The translations under genes and the position numbers were made by a program. Below, piece after piece: positions 1-6,994 of a stretch of DNA of 15,683 bases. Every line of letters begins with the position of its first letter. The first letter of the stretch is position 1. The notes beneath the pieces are model-generated. The model searched no databases. It was not told the origin of the DNA and worked only from the letters and a program-made list of their open reading frames with translations. The DNA comes from an uncultured Bacteroidales bacterium (GTDB taxonomy: Bacteria > Bacteroidota > Bacteroidia > Bacteroidales > Muribaculaceae), in NCBI GenBank assembly GCA_947177325.1, contig CAMWUH010000021.1, positions 1 to 15,683 of the forward strand. The letters are read 5' to 3'.

Positions 1-44
1 CACCCTAGAGTTCGTCGTCAGCGTCAGATTTGTATACGAGACAG
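1..44 (+). other. Illumina Nextera P5-side adapter and index left on the contig end (artefact)
   Basis: Positions 12-44 match the 33-nt Nextera Read 1 sequence (TCGTCGGCAGCGTC followed by the 19-nt mosaic end AGATGTGTATAAGAGACAG) at 30 of 33 bases. The mismatches are T for G at 18, T for G at 30 and C for A at 37. The preceding eight bases, 4-11, are CCTAGAGT, which I recognise as a Nextera XT i5 index (S516). Bases 1-3 (CAC) are what the P5 primer ends with just before the index. Order and spacing are exactly those of a Nextera library molecule, so this is library sequence joined to genomic DNA at 45. It should be trimmed, and no start codon within it is real. Confidence 0.96.
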
Positions 45-1382
45 GTTACCAACGGTGTACACATTCATACTTGGGCTGCTTCAGAATGGAAAGACTTCTA
101 TGGCAAACACCTCGGTCAAAAAGTGTTTGAAGACCAAAGCAACACTGAAGCTTGGAAAGGCATTTTCAAAGTTGAAGATGAAGAAATCTGGAACATGCGC
201 ATGACGCTCAAGACCAAGTTCATCAACTTCGTTAAGCGCGACTTCAAAGCTAAATGGCTTGCAAACCAAGGAGACCCATCGGCAGTGATGAAAATCGTTG
301 ACAAAATTAACCCCAACGCGCTCATCATAGGCTTCGCTCGCCGCTTTGCTACATACAAACGCGCTCACTTGCTCTTCACCGACCTTGACCGCTTGGCCAA
401 AATCGTCAATAACGAGCAATTCCCCGTTCAATTCGTGTTCTCAGGCAAAGCTCACCCCGCTGATGGTGCAGGTCAAGACCTCATCAAACGCATCATGGAG
501 ATTTCACGTCGTCCAGAATTCCTCGGCAAAATCATCTTCCTGGAAGACTACAACATGATCGTTGCAAAACGCCTTGTCAGCGGTGTAGATATCTGGTTGA
601 ACACTCCCACTCGTCCGCTCGAAGCATCAGGTACATCAGGCGAAAAAGCCGAAATGAACGGCGTGTTGAACTTCTCTGTGCTCGACGGTTGGTGGTATGA
701 AGGTTATCGCTTCAACGAAAACGCCGGCTGGGCTCTGACTGACAAACGCACATTTACCGACCAAGGTCAGCAAGACAAACTCGACGCTGCCACTATCTAC
801 TCAATGCTTGAGAACGAAATCATTCCTCTCTACTTTGAAAAGAACTCGAAAGGCTACTCACCCCGCTGGATTCAATACATCAAAGGCTCAATCGGCGACA
901 TCGCGCCTAACTTCACTATGAAGCGTATGATCGACGACTATATCTCTCGCTTCTATGACAAAGAAGCGGCACGCTACAAAAAACTCTCTGCCAAAGATTT
1001 CGCCCTTGCTAAAGAAATTGTGGCATGGAAAGAAAAAGTGGCTTGCGCATGGGATGGCATTAAAGTATTTGACATCAATACTTCTGACCTTACAAGCAGC
1101 AACACCACCGGTCAGAAAATCAAAGTCAACGCTATCATCGATACTAACGGTCTCGGCAAAGAACTCGGACTCGAAGCTGTTATCTACAAAATGGAAGATG
1201 GCGAAGAGAAATTGTGGAAGACACTGCCCTTCAAAGTAGTTAAAGAAGAGGGTAATGTTCTGACCTACGAACATGTAGGCACATTGAAAGACCCGGGTGT
1301 GTTCCGCGTTGGTTACCGTCTCTATCCGGTTAACCCCGAATTGCCCCACCGCATGGACTTCGCTTACACTCGCTGGATCTAA
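45..1382 (+). CDS. Alpha-glucan phosphorylase, GT35 family, 5'-truncated (partial)
   Basis: C-terminal portion of a glycogen/alpha-glucan phosphorylase, which releases glucose 1-phosphate from alpha-1,4-glucans in the cytoplasm using pyridoxal phosphate. The frame is open from the left edge; genomic sequence gives about 445 residues starting VTNGVH, so the N-terminal half is missing. The apparent TTG start at 30 lies in the adapter. Family marks include GFARRFATYKRAHL (codons at about 330-371), FSGKAHPAD (about 438-464), and PLEASGTSGEKAEMNG followed by VLDGWW (about 612-695). The lysine in SGEKAEMNG, codon 645-647, sits where the PLP-binding lysine of phosphorylases lies. The GTSG form and the ARRFATYKR motif indicate the short bacterial/archaeal phosphorylase type rather than the MalP/GlgP type. 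No frameshift is seen. It probably serves glycogen or starch turnover; upstream glycogen genes are outside the window. It ends just before a hairpin at 1408. Confidence 0.88.
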   Translation, partial: VTNGVHIHTWAASEWKDFYGKHLGQKVFEDQSNTEAWKGIFKVEDEEIWNMRMTLKTKFINFVKRDFKAKWLANQGDPSAVMKIVDKINPNALIIGFARRFATYKRAHLLFTDLDRLAKIVNNEQFPVQFVFSGKAHPADGAGQDLIKRIMEISRRPEFLGKIIFLEDYNMIVAKRLVSGVDIWLNTPTRPLEASGTSGEKAEMNGVLNFSVLDGWWYEGYRFNENAGWALTDKRTFTDQGQQDKLDAATIYSMLENEIIPLYFEKNSKGYSPRWIQYIKGSIGDIAPNFTMKRMIDDYISRFYDKEAARYKKLSAKDFALAKEIVAWKEKVACAWDGIKVFDINTSDLTSSNTTGQKIKVNAIIDTNGLGKELGLEAVIYKMEDGEEKLWKTLPFKVVKEEGNVLTYEHVGTLKDPGVFRVGYRLYPVNPELPHRMDFAYTRWI

Positions 1383-1407
1383 TTTTCAGCTATATAAGTA
1401 AATAAGT

Positions 1408-1440
1408 AGAGAGTTGGCTCAATGAGTCAACTCTCTTCTA
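1408..1440 (+). terminator. Rho-independent terminator, probably bidirectional
   Basis: Stem of 13 pairs, 1408-1420 with 1424-1436 (one G-U), loop AAT, followed by TCTATTTAT. It lies 25 bases after the phosphorylase stop and 45 bases beyond the stop of the convergent DUF3137 gene. On the minus strand the stem is followed by ACTTATTTACTT, so it can serve both genes. Confidence 0.85.
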
Positions 1441-1481
1441 TTTATCAACATAGATCAGAAAGACGGAATAATGCGTAGTAT

Positions 1482-2522
1482 TTATGAAAACGTATTGAAT
1501 AGCTCACGAGTGAAACTGATTTCACGATAGAGTTGGGCAAGCAGATTTTTATCTTTGAGAGAATTGCGAGCCGGCTGGAGAAATCCGGCGGAAATTTCCG
1601 AAGCGAAATAGAGATTGTTGTGCCTAAAGGTAAGCATAAGATCATGACCCAACTTTTGTCGCAAATCTGTAATAGAGCGCATCATTGCGGGAGTGAGAAT
1701 CTTTCGCGCTTCGATTTCATCGTCGGCATACACAACAAAGGACTTTTCAAACACCGGGTCTTCAAGCACTACGAGCCTTGCTTCGCTTATCTTTTTGAGA
1801 GATTGAATATTATGCGCAAGATAACCTATTTTATCCTCAAGATTATCGGGTAGAATGATAACGCATCCTTTTACAGAAAATGAAGATTGAAAGAAGCAAA
1901 ACATCCCTCTGAAGTTATGTGTGGAATTATCTATACGCCGACCAAAAATTGGGAGAAGAATGGTGCGATATATGATAAAAAGTAATCCGATAACCGGAAT
2001 CCGGTTCATTACGCGTGAAATATTACCCGAGGTAACACCGATGTCGTAAACTGACAGGGGAGTATCGGTATCATGAAATTCAACGCAGCCATAGACATTA
2101 TAACTAACCGGTAATCGGTCTATAGGCTCCGTGTCAAAGAATCCACTGACAGAAAAGATTGAGCGGGAGAGAGATTTAGACCGGGTGTAGGTAGCATAAG
2201 GGAACATTCCTTTAATCGCTATTCTTATTGTCTCAAACTCACGTCGATTAAGCGATCCAAGGAAATAATTCATTATATAGAACAAGATGTAGAAGGCGAC
2301 AAATCCACCTATAAAATACTTCCAAAGATCCGGATTACCGTCGGGATGTGACCTCCATCCGAAAAATGCGATGTAAAAGCAATAGACAAACCAACAGAGA
2401 ACCAGTGTATAGAGTAGGATGGTCAGACTCCTGACGATAAATCTCAACCGATAGATACTCCGCAGTTTCGGATAAAAAATCTGAGACATTTTTTCGAAAT
2501 CAATTTCTCGGGGAGCACTCAT
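1482..2522 (-). CDS. DUF3137 family membrane protein
   Basis: 346 residues. Two clear membrane segments lie near the N-terminus (about 30-54 and 68-89), and a third hydrophobic stretch is at about 174-194. The C-terminal half carries the DUF3137 signature EDPVFEKSFVVYADD, running on into EARKILTPAMM (about 254-281), then a predicted beta-rich end. The function of DUF3137 is unknown; genes of this family often sit directly beside lemA, as here. Its ATG overlaps the stop of lemA by four bases (ATGA at 2519-2522), which points to translational coupling and a shared role in the membrane. It is the last gene of the operon and ends at the shared terminator at 1408. Family assignment is from recalled motifs and not a search; the pairing with LemA strengthens it. 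Confidence 0.82.
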   Translation of the reverse strand: MSAPREIDFEKMSQIFYPKLRSIYRLRFIVRSLTILLYTLVLCWFVYCFYIAFFGWRSHPDGNPDLWKYFIGGFVAFYILFYIMNYFLGSLNRREFETIRIAIKGMFPYATYTRSKSLSRSIFSVSGFFDTEPIDRLPVSYNVYGCVEFHDTDTPLSVYDIGVTSGNISRVMNRIPVIGLLFIIYRTILLPIFGRRIDNSTHNFRGMFCFFQSSFSVKGCVIILPDNLEDKIGYLAHNIQSLKKISEARLVVLEDPVFEKSFVVYADDEIEARKILTPAMMRSITDLRQKLGHDLMLTFRHNNLYFASEISAGFLQPARNSLKDKNLLAQLYREISFTRELFNTFS

Positions 2523-3082
2523 CTTGCGAAAAGTTGGGAGATATTAATATCCCGCATATCATCAGACGGGAAGGCTATAAGTTCTTCAGGCATATAGTGT
2601 CTCATTGAGGCGACAATTGAGGTTGGAAACATCTCCAGACCGTTGTTATAGTCAGTGATAGCGGCATTGCAAGTGCGTCGGATTGCCTGCAATTCCCGCT
2701 CCATATCAGCAATCTGCAGTTGCAAAGCCATGAACTGGTCGTCGGCTTTAAGGTCAGGATAATTCTCCACGGCTATATTCAAGCGTGATAACAGACTCGA
2801 TAGTTCAGCACCATCGTGTATGAGTTGATTTTCTGACTCACGAGTTGAGTGGACGCGTAATTCTGTTATACGCATCAGCAATTCATTCTCATGAACCATA
2901 TATGCCTTGACAGAGCTTACAAGATTTGGAATCATGTCATTGCGCTGCTTGATTGCAATGCAGATGCTACTGCGACATTGCTTGACGCGATTGCGCTTGG
3001 CTATGAGATTATTAGAAGTAAATATTGCCCATAATAAAATTATGAGCAATATTACTATAGCTGTAATAACGGTTACTGCCAT
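2519..3082 (-). CDS. lemA: LemA family protein
   Basis: 187 residues. Residues about 3-21 form one hydrophobic N-terminal segment. Then comes the LemA helical bundle: NNLIAKRNRVKQ, a run ending IKQRNDMIPNLVSSVKAY and HENELL (about 24-70), then a long helical region and DYNNGLEMFP towards the end (compare the usual YN..V..FP). LemA proteins are small anchored helical proteins of unclear molecular function. They are often paired with DUF3137 or with TPM-domain membrane proteins. The gene is 20 bases downstream of the unknown gene ending at 3103 and overlaps the DUF3137 gene by four bases. Length is typical of the family. The start is the only ATG near the membrane segment. Confidence 0.9.
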   Translation of the reverse strand: MAVTVITAIVILLIILLWAIFTSNNLIAKRNRVKQCRSSICIAIKQRNDMIPNLVSSVKAYMVHENELLMRITELRVHSTRESENQLIHDGAELSSLLSRLNIAVENYPDLKADDQFMALQLQIADMERELQAIRRTCNAAITDYNNGLEMFPTSIVASMRHYMPEELIAFPSDDMRDINISQLFAR

Positions 3083-3102
3083 GTATTAAAAAAGGATTGG
3101 GG

Positions 3103-3639
3103 TTACTCTTCTACGGGAATATTATTTAGGTTAGCCCAATGCTCTATGAAATCGACAAACTTCATGAATGACGGGATGTTGTCGTTGCCACAAACATCCT
3201 TTTTGTTGCAATTAAGGTCGTAGAAATTTTCGGAATTTTTTTTGTTATCGAAATAAACACGCACCCCGGAATTTGAACCTTTCTTAAAAAGGAACAGATG
3301 ATCAATATCTTTAAGATCTATGATCACCAATCCCTGATCCTGCGGAGTTACAAGTTCGCCATGCAGGAGCTTGACGGGAACTACCAATATTTTTTCGGAA
3401 TTGTAGGCGAAAACACGATTTATATCGTATCTCGCCATTACCCAGCCATAGGCAAGACGGTAATCAGCCGGGGTATAGCCCTTAACAATGTGGGTGAGAT
3501 AGTCGTTCATTGCCTCATCGGCCGACATTCCTTCGACAACGCCTTCATTGCGCTTTATCATCTTGCCGCGAAGGACGAACATGAAAACCAAATAGGCTAC
3601 TACGATAGCCCCGATAATAATAAGATAAGTTGCAGACAT
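3103..3639 (-). CDS. Unknown single-pass membrane protein, first gene of the LemA/DUF3137 operon
   Basis: I do not recognise the family. Starting at ATG 3639 gives 178 residues: MSATYL, one strong membrane segment (about 4-24), a positive stretch (RGKMIKRN) that would keep the rest in the cytoplasm, and a soluble domain of about 150 residues. Alternating hydrophobic stretches in that domain (RVFAYNSEKILVVPVKLL, then QGLVIIDLKDIDHLFLF, then GVRVYFDNK) followed by a C-terminal helix (FMKFVDFIEHWAN) loosely resemble a PH/GRAM-like fold. That is inference from pattern only. The frame stays open upstream to 3783, but that extension runs through the palindromic element at 3695-3860 and reads as non-coding, so I start at 3639. 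The tight spacing to lemA (20 bases) suggests one transcript and a joint role. Confidence 0.75.
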   Translation of the reverse strand: MSATYLIIIGAIVVAYLVFMFVLRGKMIKRNEGVVEGMSADEAMNDYLTHIVKGYTPADYRLAYGWVMARYDINRVFAYNSEKILVVPVKLLHGELVTPQDQGLVIIDLKDIDHLFLFKKGSNSGVRVYFDNKKNSENFYDLNCNKKDVCGNDNIPSFMKFVDFIEHWANLNNIPVEE

Positions 3640-3678
3640 ATTTGTCTCATTTTGTTCTCTGCCGGCTCTCCAGAAAAG

Positions 3679-3709
3679 TAAAACATAAAAATGAGAAACG
3701 TGAGCCAAA
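3679..3709 (-). promoter_or_regulatory. Candidate promoter for the LemA/DUF3137 operon
   Basis: On the minus strand TTTG (3709-3706) is followed after 18 bases by TATGTTTT (3687-3680), one base off the Bacteroidota -7 box TAnnTTTG. It would give a leader of about 35 bases to the ATG at 3639. The same T-rich stretch could instead be the 3' tail of the structured RNA at 3695-3860. Weak. Confidence 0.3.
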
Positions 3710-3860
3710 TATGCCACGTCGTAATTGGTAGGTCGTAGGAAACCTGTTGCAAAGATGTAACATAAGCGGCCCACGCTATACAAGCGTGAGAACCACTATG
3801 CTATCTTTTTGCTGTTGAAAATTTCCTACGTTTCCAATTACAAGATAAGCATAACGTTTC
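3695..3860 (-). ncRNA. Candidate structured RNA: long nested imperfect hairpin, 6S-like shape
   Basis: Seven stems nest around one terminal loop: 3695-3701/3854-3860 (7 pairs), 3710-3714/3849-3853 (5), 3721-3728/3834-3841 (8), 3734-3742/3822-3830 (9), 3749-3756/3803-3812 (8, with a 2-base bulge), 3761-3769/3793-3800 (8, one bulge, one G-U), and 3770-3777/3783-3790 (8, one G-U), loop 3778-3782. They are separated by small internal loops; the largest is 6 against 9 bases at 3743-3748/3813-3821. I favour the minus strand: the outer stem is then followed by a T-rich stretch (about 3694-3675), and a TACCTTTG box lies at 3912-3905. A rod-like hairpin of about 170-220 nt with an asymmetric internal loop resembles 6S RNA, but I cannot confirm homology. 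A palindromic repeat is the main alternative. Confidence 0.55.
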
Positions 3861-3904
3861 TTAAATTCTAAAATGTCGTGATCGGCACGAAGCCGAACCG
3901 AGGG

Positions 3905-3912
3905 CAAAGGTA
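3905..3912 (-). promoter_or_regulatory. Bacteroidota -7 box upstream of the structured element
   Basis: Minus strand TACCTTTG, a perfect TAnnTTTG. Transcription would begin near 3898 and run through the hairpin at 3860-3695. The expected -33 TTTG is replaced by a run of six T's (minus strand) 15-21 bases upstream, so the match is partial. Confidence 0.4.
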
Positions 3913-3960
3913 ATCATAATAATTGAGAAAAAACGAATTTATGAAAAAAAATGGTGAATT

Positions 3961-3997
3961 AAAAAACAACGGCGCCGACGGAGGATGCCGTCGGCGC
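3961..3997 (-). terminator. Rho-independent terminator of grpE-dnaJ
   Basis: Perfect GC-rich 10-pair stem, GCGCCGACGG at 3972-3981 with CCGTCGGCGC at 3988-3997, six-base loop. On the minus strand it is followed by CGTTGTTTTTTAATT. It lies 34 bases past the dnaJ stop. Confidence 0.92.
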
Positions 3998-4031
3998 ACT
4001 ATAAGATAGTAGTGAATGTATACCTAAAAGA

Positions 4032-5213
4032 TTATTCAAAAATGTGGCGGAGTTTGCTGAAAATGCGGTCTTTAACAGACTCTGAGGCTTTCATGTTGGG
4101 TTTGTCCTTGATTGATTCAAATGCTTTGCGCTCTTCGTCATTGAGTTGCTCAGGCACATAGACCATCACGTTGATTAACTCGTCGCCGGTGCCATAGCCT
4201 TCGGGAGAGGGCAGACCTTTGCCGCGAAGACGTAAAATCTTGCCGGGCTGTGTTCCGGGAGCAATCTTTAAGCGGGCACGCCCTGTTATTGTAGGCACTT
4301 CAATAGAACCACCAAGAGTTGCAGTAGGAATATCGAGCATTAGATTGTAGATAACGTCGTTACCGTCGCGAATCAGTTCGGGATGCTTGATTTCTTCAAT
4401 GACAACAAGGAGGTCGCCATTTACGCCGCCATGGCGGGGTGCATTTCCTTTACCTTTAATGGTGAGAGTCATGCCGTCAGAAACGCCTGCGGGAATATTA
4501 AAGCTAACGGTTACATCTTCCTTGACTACACCTTCGCCGTGGCAATACTGACATTTTTCGGTAATGATTTTGCCGTCGCCATGACAGGTAGGACATTCAA
4601 CTTCTTCCTGTGCTATGCCAAAAATAGATTGATGTGTTTCGAGAATAGTTCCGGTACCGTGGCATGTTTGACATGTTGTAAAGGCTGTTCCATCTTTGGC
4701 CCCGGTGCCGTTGCAATGTGAGCATTTCACCATTGCAGGAATTTTGAGCGTTTTCGAAACGCCTTTAGCTATTTCTTCGAGAGTTAACTTTACCTTAATA
4801 CGCAAATCGCTGCCTTTGCGCTGGCGGGGACTGCGTCGACGTGTTCTGCGACTACCTCGTTGAGCCGAGCCAAAGCCGGAACCACCAAAAATCTCGCCAA
4901 ACTGGGAGAAAATATCTTCTACGGTGAAACCTCCGCCACCAAAACCATCTGCGCCACCCGGGAAGCCTTGCGGACCCATGTTGTGCCCGAATTGGTCGTA
5001 TTTGGCACGTTTGTCGGCATCGCTGAGCACTTCGTAAGCTTCGGCCGCTTCAATAAATTTTTCCTCGGCAGCTTTTTTCTCTGACTCGGATTTGTCAGCT
5101 TGGCGGTCGGGGTGATATTGAATCGCAAGTTTACGATAGGCCTTCTTTATTTCGTCGGCTGTTGCGTTTTTGCTGACGCCCAGCACTTCATAATAGTCTC
5201 TTTTGGTTGCCAT
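4032..5213 (-). CDS. dnaJ: Chaperone protein DnaJ (Hsp40)
   Basis: 393-residue type I Hsp40, the cytoplasmic co-chaperone that delivers clients to DnaK and stimulates its ATPase. All parts are present: J domain at 1-75 with the HPD motif at 34-36; a Gly/Phe-rich linker at about 80-120; an Arg-rich patch at about 118-133 (RGSRRTRRRSPRQRK); four zinc-binding CxxCxGxG repeats starting at C164, C181, C207 and C221; then the two C-terminal beta domains for client binding. It is 38 bases downstream of grpE on the same strand, so the two are likely co-transcribed. A strong terminator follows. The Arg-rich linker patch is somewhat marked but not enough to doubt the call. Confidence 0.98.
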   Translation of the reverse strand: MATKRDYYEVLGVSKNATADEIKKAYRKLAIQYHPDRQADKSESEKKAAEEKFIEAAEAYEVLSDADKRAKYDQFGHNMGPQGFPGGADGFGGGGFTVEDIFSQFGEIFGGSGFGSAQRGSRRTRRRSPRQRKGSDLRIKVKLTLEEIAKGVSKTLKIPAMVKCSHCNGTGAKDGTAFTTCQTCHGTGTILETHQSIFGIAQEEVECPTCHGDGKIITEKCQYCHGEGVVKEDVTVSFNIPAGVSDGMTLTIKGKGNAPRHGGVNGDLLVVIEEIKHPELIRDGNDVIYNLMLDIPTATLGGSIEVPTITGRARLKIAPGTQPGKILRLRGKGLPSPEGYGTGDELINVMVYVPEQLNDEERKAFESIKDKPNMKASESVKDRIFSKLRHIFE

Positions 5214-5251
5214 CTAAAAAATAATTTTGATGATGAAACGAAATTTTTGTA

Positions 5252-5854
5252 TTATTGACCTACGGCTACTTTTGCGTGACGGAGCACTTTGTCGTTGAGA
5301 GTATAGCCTTTAGCAATTGTGTCGATTACCTTGCCCTTAAGCGACTCATCCGGTGTAGGCACCATGGCGATTGCTTCATGGAGGTCGGCATCGAAGGTTG
5401 CACCTTCAGTGGGTATTTCCTTTACGCCGTTTTGCTCAAGGTATTTAACAAATTTGTTGTAAATAAGCTCCATGCCTTCTTTCACGGTTTGTGCATCAGA
5501 GCCTTCTGCTATGTTAGACATTGCAGCCAAACCGCGTTCGAAATCATCAACAATTGGAAGCAAACCACGCAGGGCCGATTCGCCACCATTCCGAATAAGT
5601 TCGGCTTTCTCTTTCATCGTGCGCTTTTTGAAGTTATCAAAATCAGCCATCAGGAAAAGATATTCTTTCTTTTCTTTTTCCAAGGCGGCTTCCTGCTCTT
5701 GAAGCAGATTCTTTAAGGCTTCAATTTCAGAAACTTCTTCAGCGCCTTCAACATCGTCAATTACTTCGGCGGTTGCATCCTCGGCATTATCATTAGGGGA
5801 GAGGTTATCTTCGCTGATAACTTCATCAAATTCTTTTTCGTTATTATCTTTCAT
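5252..5854 (-). CDS. grpE: Nucleotide exchange factor GrpE
   Basis: 200 residues from ATG 5854 (MKDNNEKEF). It exchanges ADP for ATP on DnaK, and its partner DnaJ is encoded just downstream. The layout is that of GrpE: a very acidic N-terminal tail (about 1-45, rich in D and E), a long coiled coil (about 45-95, ALKNLLQEQEAALEKEKKEY), the conserved DFDNFKKRTMKEKAEL, then LLPIVDDFERGL, and a C-terminal beta wing ending DKVLRHAKVAVG. The frame stays open to 5887, but the acidic tail normally follows the start directly, so I reject the 11-residue extension. No CIRCE operator was seen upstream; how heat control is achieved here is not visible. Confidence 0.96.
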   Translation of the reverse strand: MKDNNEKEFDEVISEDNLSPNDNAEDATAEVIDDVEGAEEVSEIEALKNLLQEQEAALEKEKKEYLFLMADFDNFKKRTMKEKAELIRNGGESALRGLLPIVDDFERGLAAMSNIAEGSDAQTVKEGMELIYNKFVKYLEQNGVKEIPTEGATFDADLHEAIAMVPTPDESLKGKVIDTIAKGYTLNDKVLRHAKVAVGQ

Positions 5855-5972
5855 ATTGTGTAGTGTATTTATTTTTCTTGACAACAAGTTTCATAGCAAA
5901 AACATTGCCAATGAGGCGACTTTTTGTAGTCGCTCCACAATTATTTAACAAATAAGCATTAATTTCGTTCAA

Positions 5973-6812
5973 TCAGCGAGTCCCAAATAATAAAGGTGAG
6001 AAGTAAACGCTCATGTCGGTAAATTTTCTCACTGCCTGTTGTGACTTTTTGTCATCCGTAAACAGCCCGTAAACAGCCGAGCCTGACCCTGACATTGATG
6101 TATAGATTGCCCCGGCATCAATAAGCTTTCGCTTGATTTCCTCAACCTCCGGAAGCAATGTAACTACTGACTGCTCAAAGCCGTTTCTGATTCCTGTTGA
6201 TTTCCAAAGGCTTACTGGCGAGCTAATCATATCAGATAATTTTTGAGGGGGAGAGGCTATTTCAACGTGGCCATAGGCTTGAGCAGTAGAGACAGAGCGT
6301 TGAGGCTTTACTACTACAATATAACCCCCAAATTCCGGCATCTTGACTTCAGTAAGTCGTTCACCGATGCCTTCGGCAAGCATTGGCTTATTGTAAATAA
6401 AGAAAGGACAGTCGGCGCCGAGCGATGATGCCAACTCAGCTAAGGCGCCTTTTCCCAAGCCAATCTCAAACAAATCGTTTAAGACCATTAACGTAAAGGC
6501 CGCATCGGCCGAGCCCCCACCCAACCCGGCTCCGTCGGGAATGATTTTGTGAAGATACATATCAACCGCACCTATGCCAAAACGGTCGTGCATCAGTTGC
6601 CAAGCCCGGAAAACCAAATTTTTCTCCAAAGGGCAGTCAACTTTCCGGCCCGTAACTGTCAATGTGGTTTGCTCCCCCCGTGCAGGTACGATCTCGAGTA
6701 TGTCGCTCCACCCAATCGGCAACATTATAGTTTCAATTGTGTGGTAACCATTAGGAAGGGTAGAGGTTACATATAATCCAATATTAATTTTTGCGTTTGG
6801 GAAAACTACCAT
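5973..6812 (-). CDS. ispE: 4-diphosphocytidyl-2-C-methyl-D-erythritol kinase (IspE)
   Basis: 279 residues, a GHMP kinase that phosphorylates the 2-hydroxyl of CDP-methylerythritol using ATP, the fourth step of the non-mevalonate (MEP) isoprenoid pathway. It begins FPNAKINIGL, with K8 where the active-site lysine lies. The GHMP ATP-binding loop PDGAGLGGGSADAA is at 92-105, LGADCPFF is at 131-138 with the likely catalytic D134, and the C-terminal SGSGSAVYGLF is at 241-251. All key residues are intact and the length is normal. It diverges from dnaB, and the two share a 182-base intergenic region with mirrored -7 boxes. grpE lies 118 bases downstream on the same strand with no convincing terminator between, so some read-through is possible. 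Confidence 0.96.
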   Translation of the reverse strand: MVVFPNAKINIGLYVTSTLPNGYHTIETIMLPIGWSDILEIVPARGEQTTLTVTGRKVDCPLEKNLVFRAWQLMHDRFGIGAVDMYLHKIIPDGAGLGGGSADAAFTLMVLNDLFEIGLGKGALAELASSLGADCPFFIYNKPMLAEGIGERLTEVKMPEFGGYIVVVKPQRSVSTAQAYGHVEIASPPQKLSDMISSPVSLWKSTGIRNGFEQSVVTLLPEVEEIKRKLIDAGAIYTSMSGSGSAVYGLFTDDKKSQQAVRKFTDMSVYFSPLLFGTR

Positions 6813-6874
6813 TGTTGATAATTCAGATTATGGCGTAAGCAACTGATGAAGAATGTAAATTAATAGATTTACTA

Positions 6875-6882
6875 CAAAGTTA
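6875..6882 (-). promoter_or_regulatory. -7 box of the ispE promoter
   Basis: Minus strand TAACTTTG, matching TAnnTTTG exactly, about 62 bases upstream of the ispE ATG. Predicted leader of about 55 bases. No well-spaced -33 TTTG is seen. Confidence 0.5.
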
Positions 6883-6960
6883 ATAATTTTATCAACAACC
6901 TTTAACATCAATGTTAATATAAAACTTAAAAAATTGGCCATAATTACCAATGTAATTACT

Positions 6961-6968
6961 TAACTTTG
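6961..6968 (+). promoter_or_regulatory. -7 box of the dnaB promoter
   Basis: TAACTTTG, matching TAnnTTTG exactly, 26 bases upstream of the dnaB ATG. Predicted leader of about 20 bases. A TTGG at 6934-6937 is a loosely spaced -33 candidate (23-base spacer). Confidence 0.6.
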
Positions 6969-6994
6969 CGTTATTGGAAAATTATAACTAATTT

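Noticed and set aside
30..44. TTG start giving the phosphorylase the N-terminus MYTRQ
   Set aside because: These codons lie inside the Nextera adapter; the genomic frame is open at 45 and the gene is truncated.
5255..5716. 153-residue frame on the plus strand opposite grpE, and similar long frames opposite the phosphorylase (888-1349, minus) and the unknown membrane gene (3298-3681, plus)
   Set aside because: Each is the antisense of a gene with clear or likely function, and the translations show no coherent domain.
5855..5887. 11-residue N-terminal extension of GrpE
   Set aside because: The acidic tail characteristic of GrpE starts at the ATG at 5854; the extension has no family support.
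5916..5933. Six-pair hairpin between ispE and grpE (GCGACT/AGTCGC)
   Set aside because: Too short, and no T-run follows directly on the minus strand; not strong enough to call a terminator.
5855..5972. CIRCE heat-shock operator upstream of grpE
   Set aside because: I looked for TTAGCACTC-N9-GAGTGCTAA and found nothing close.
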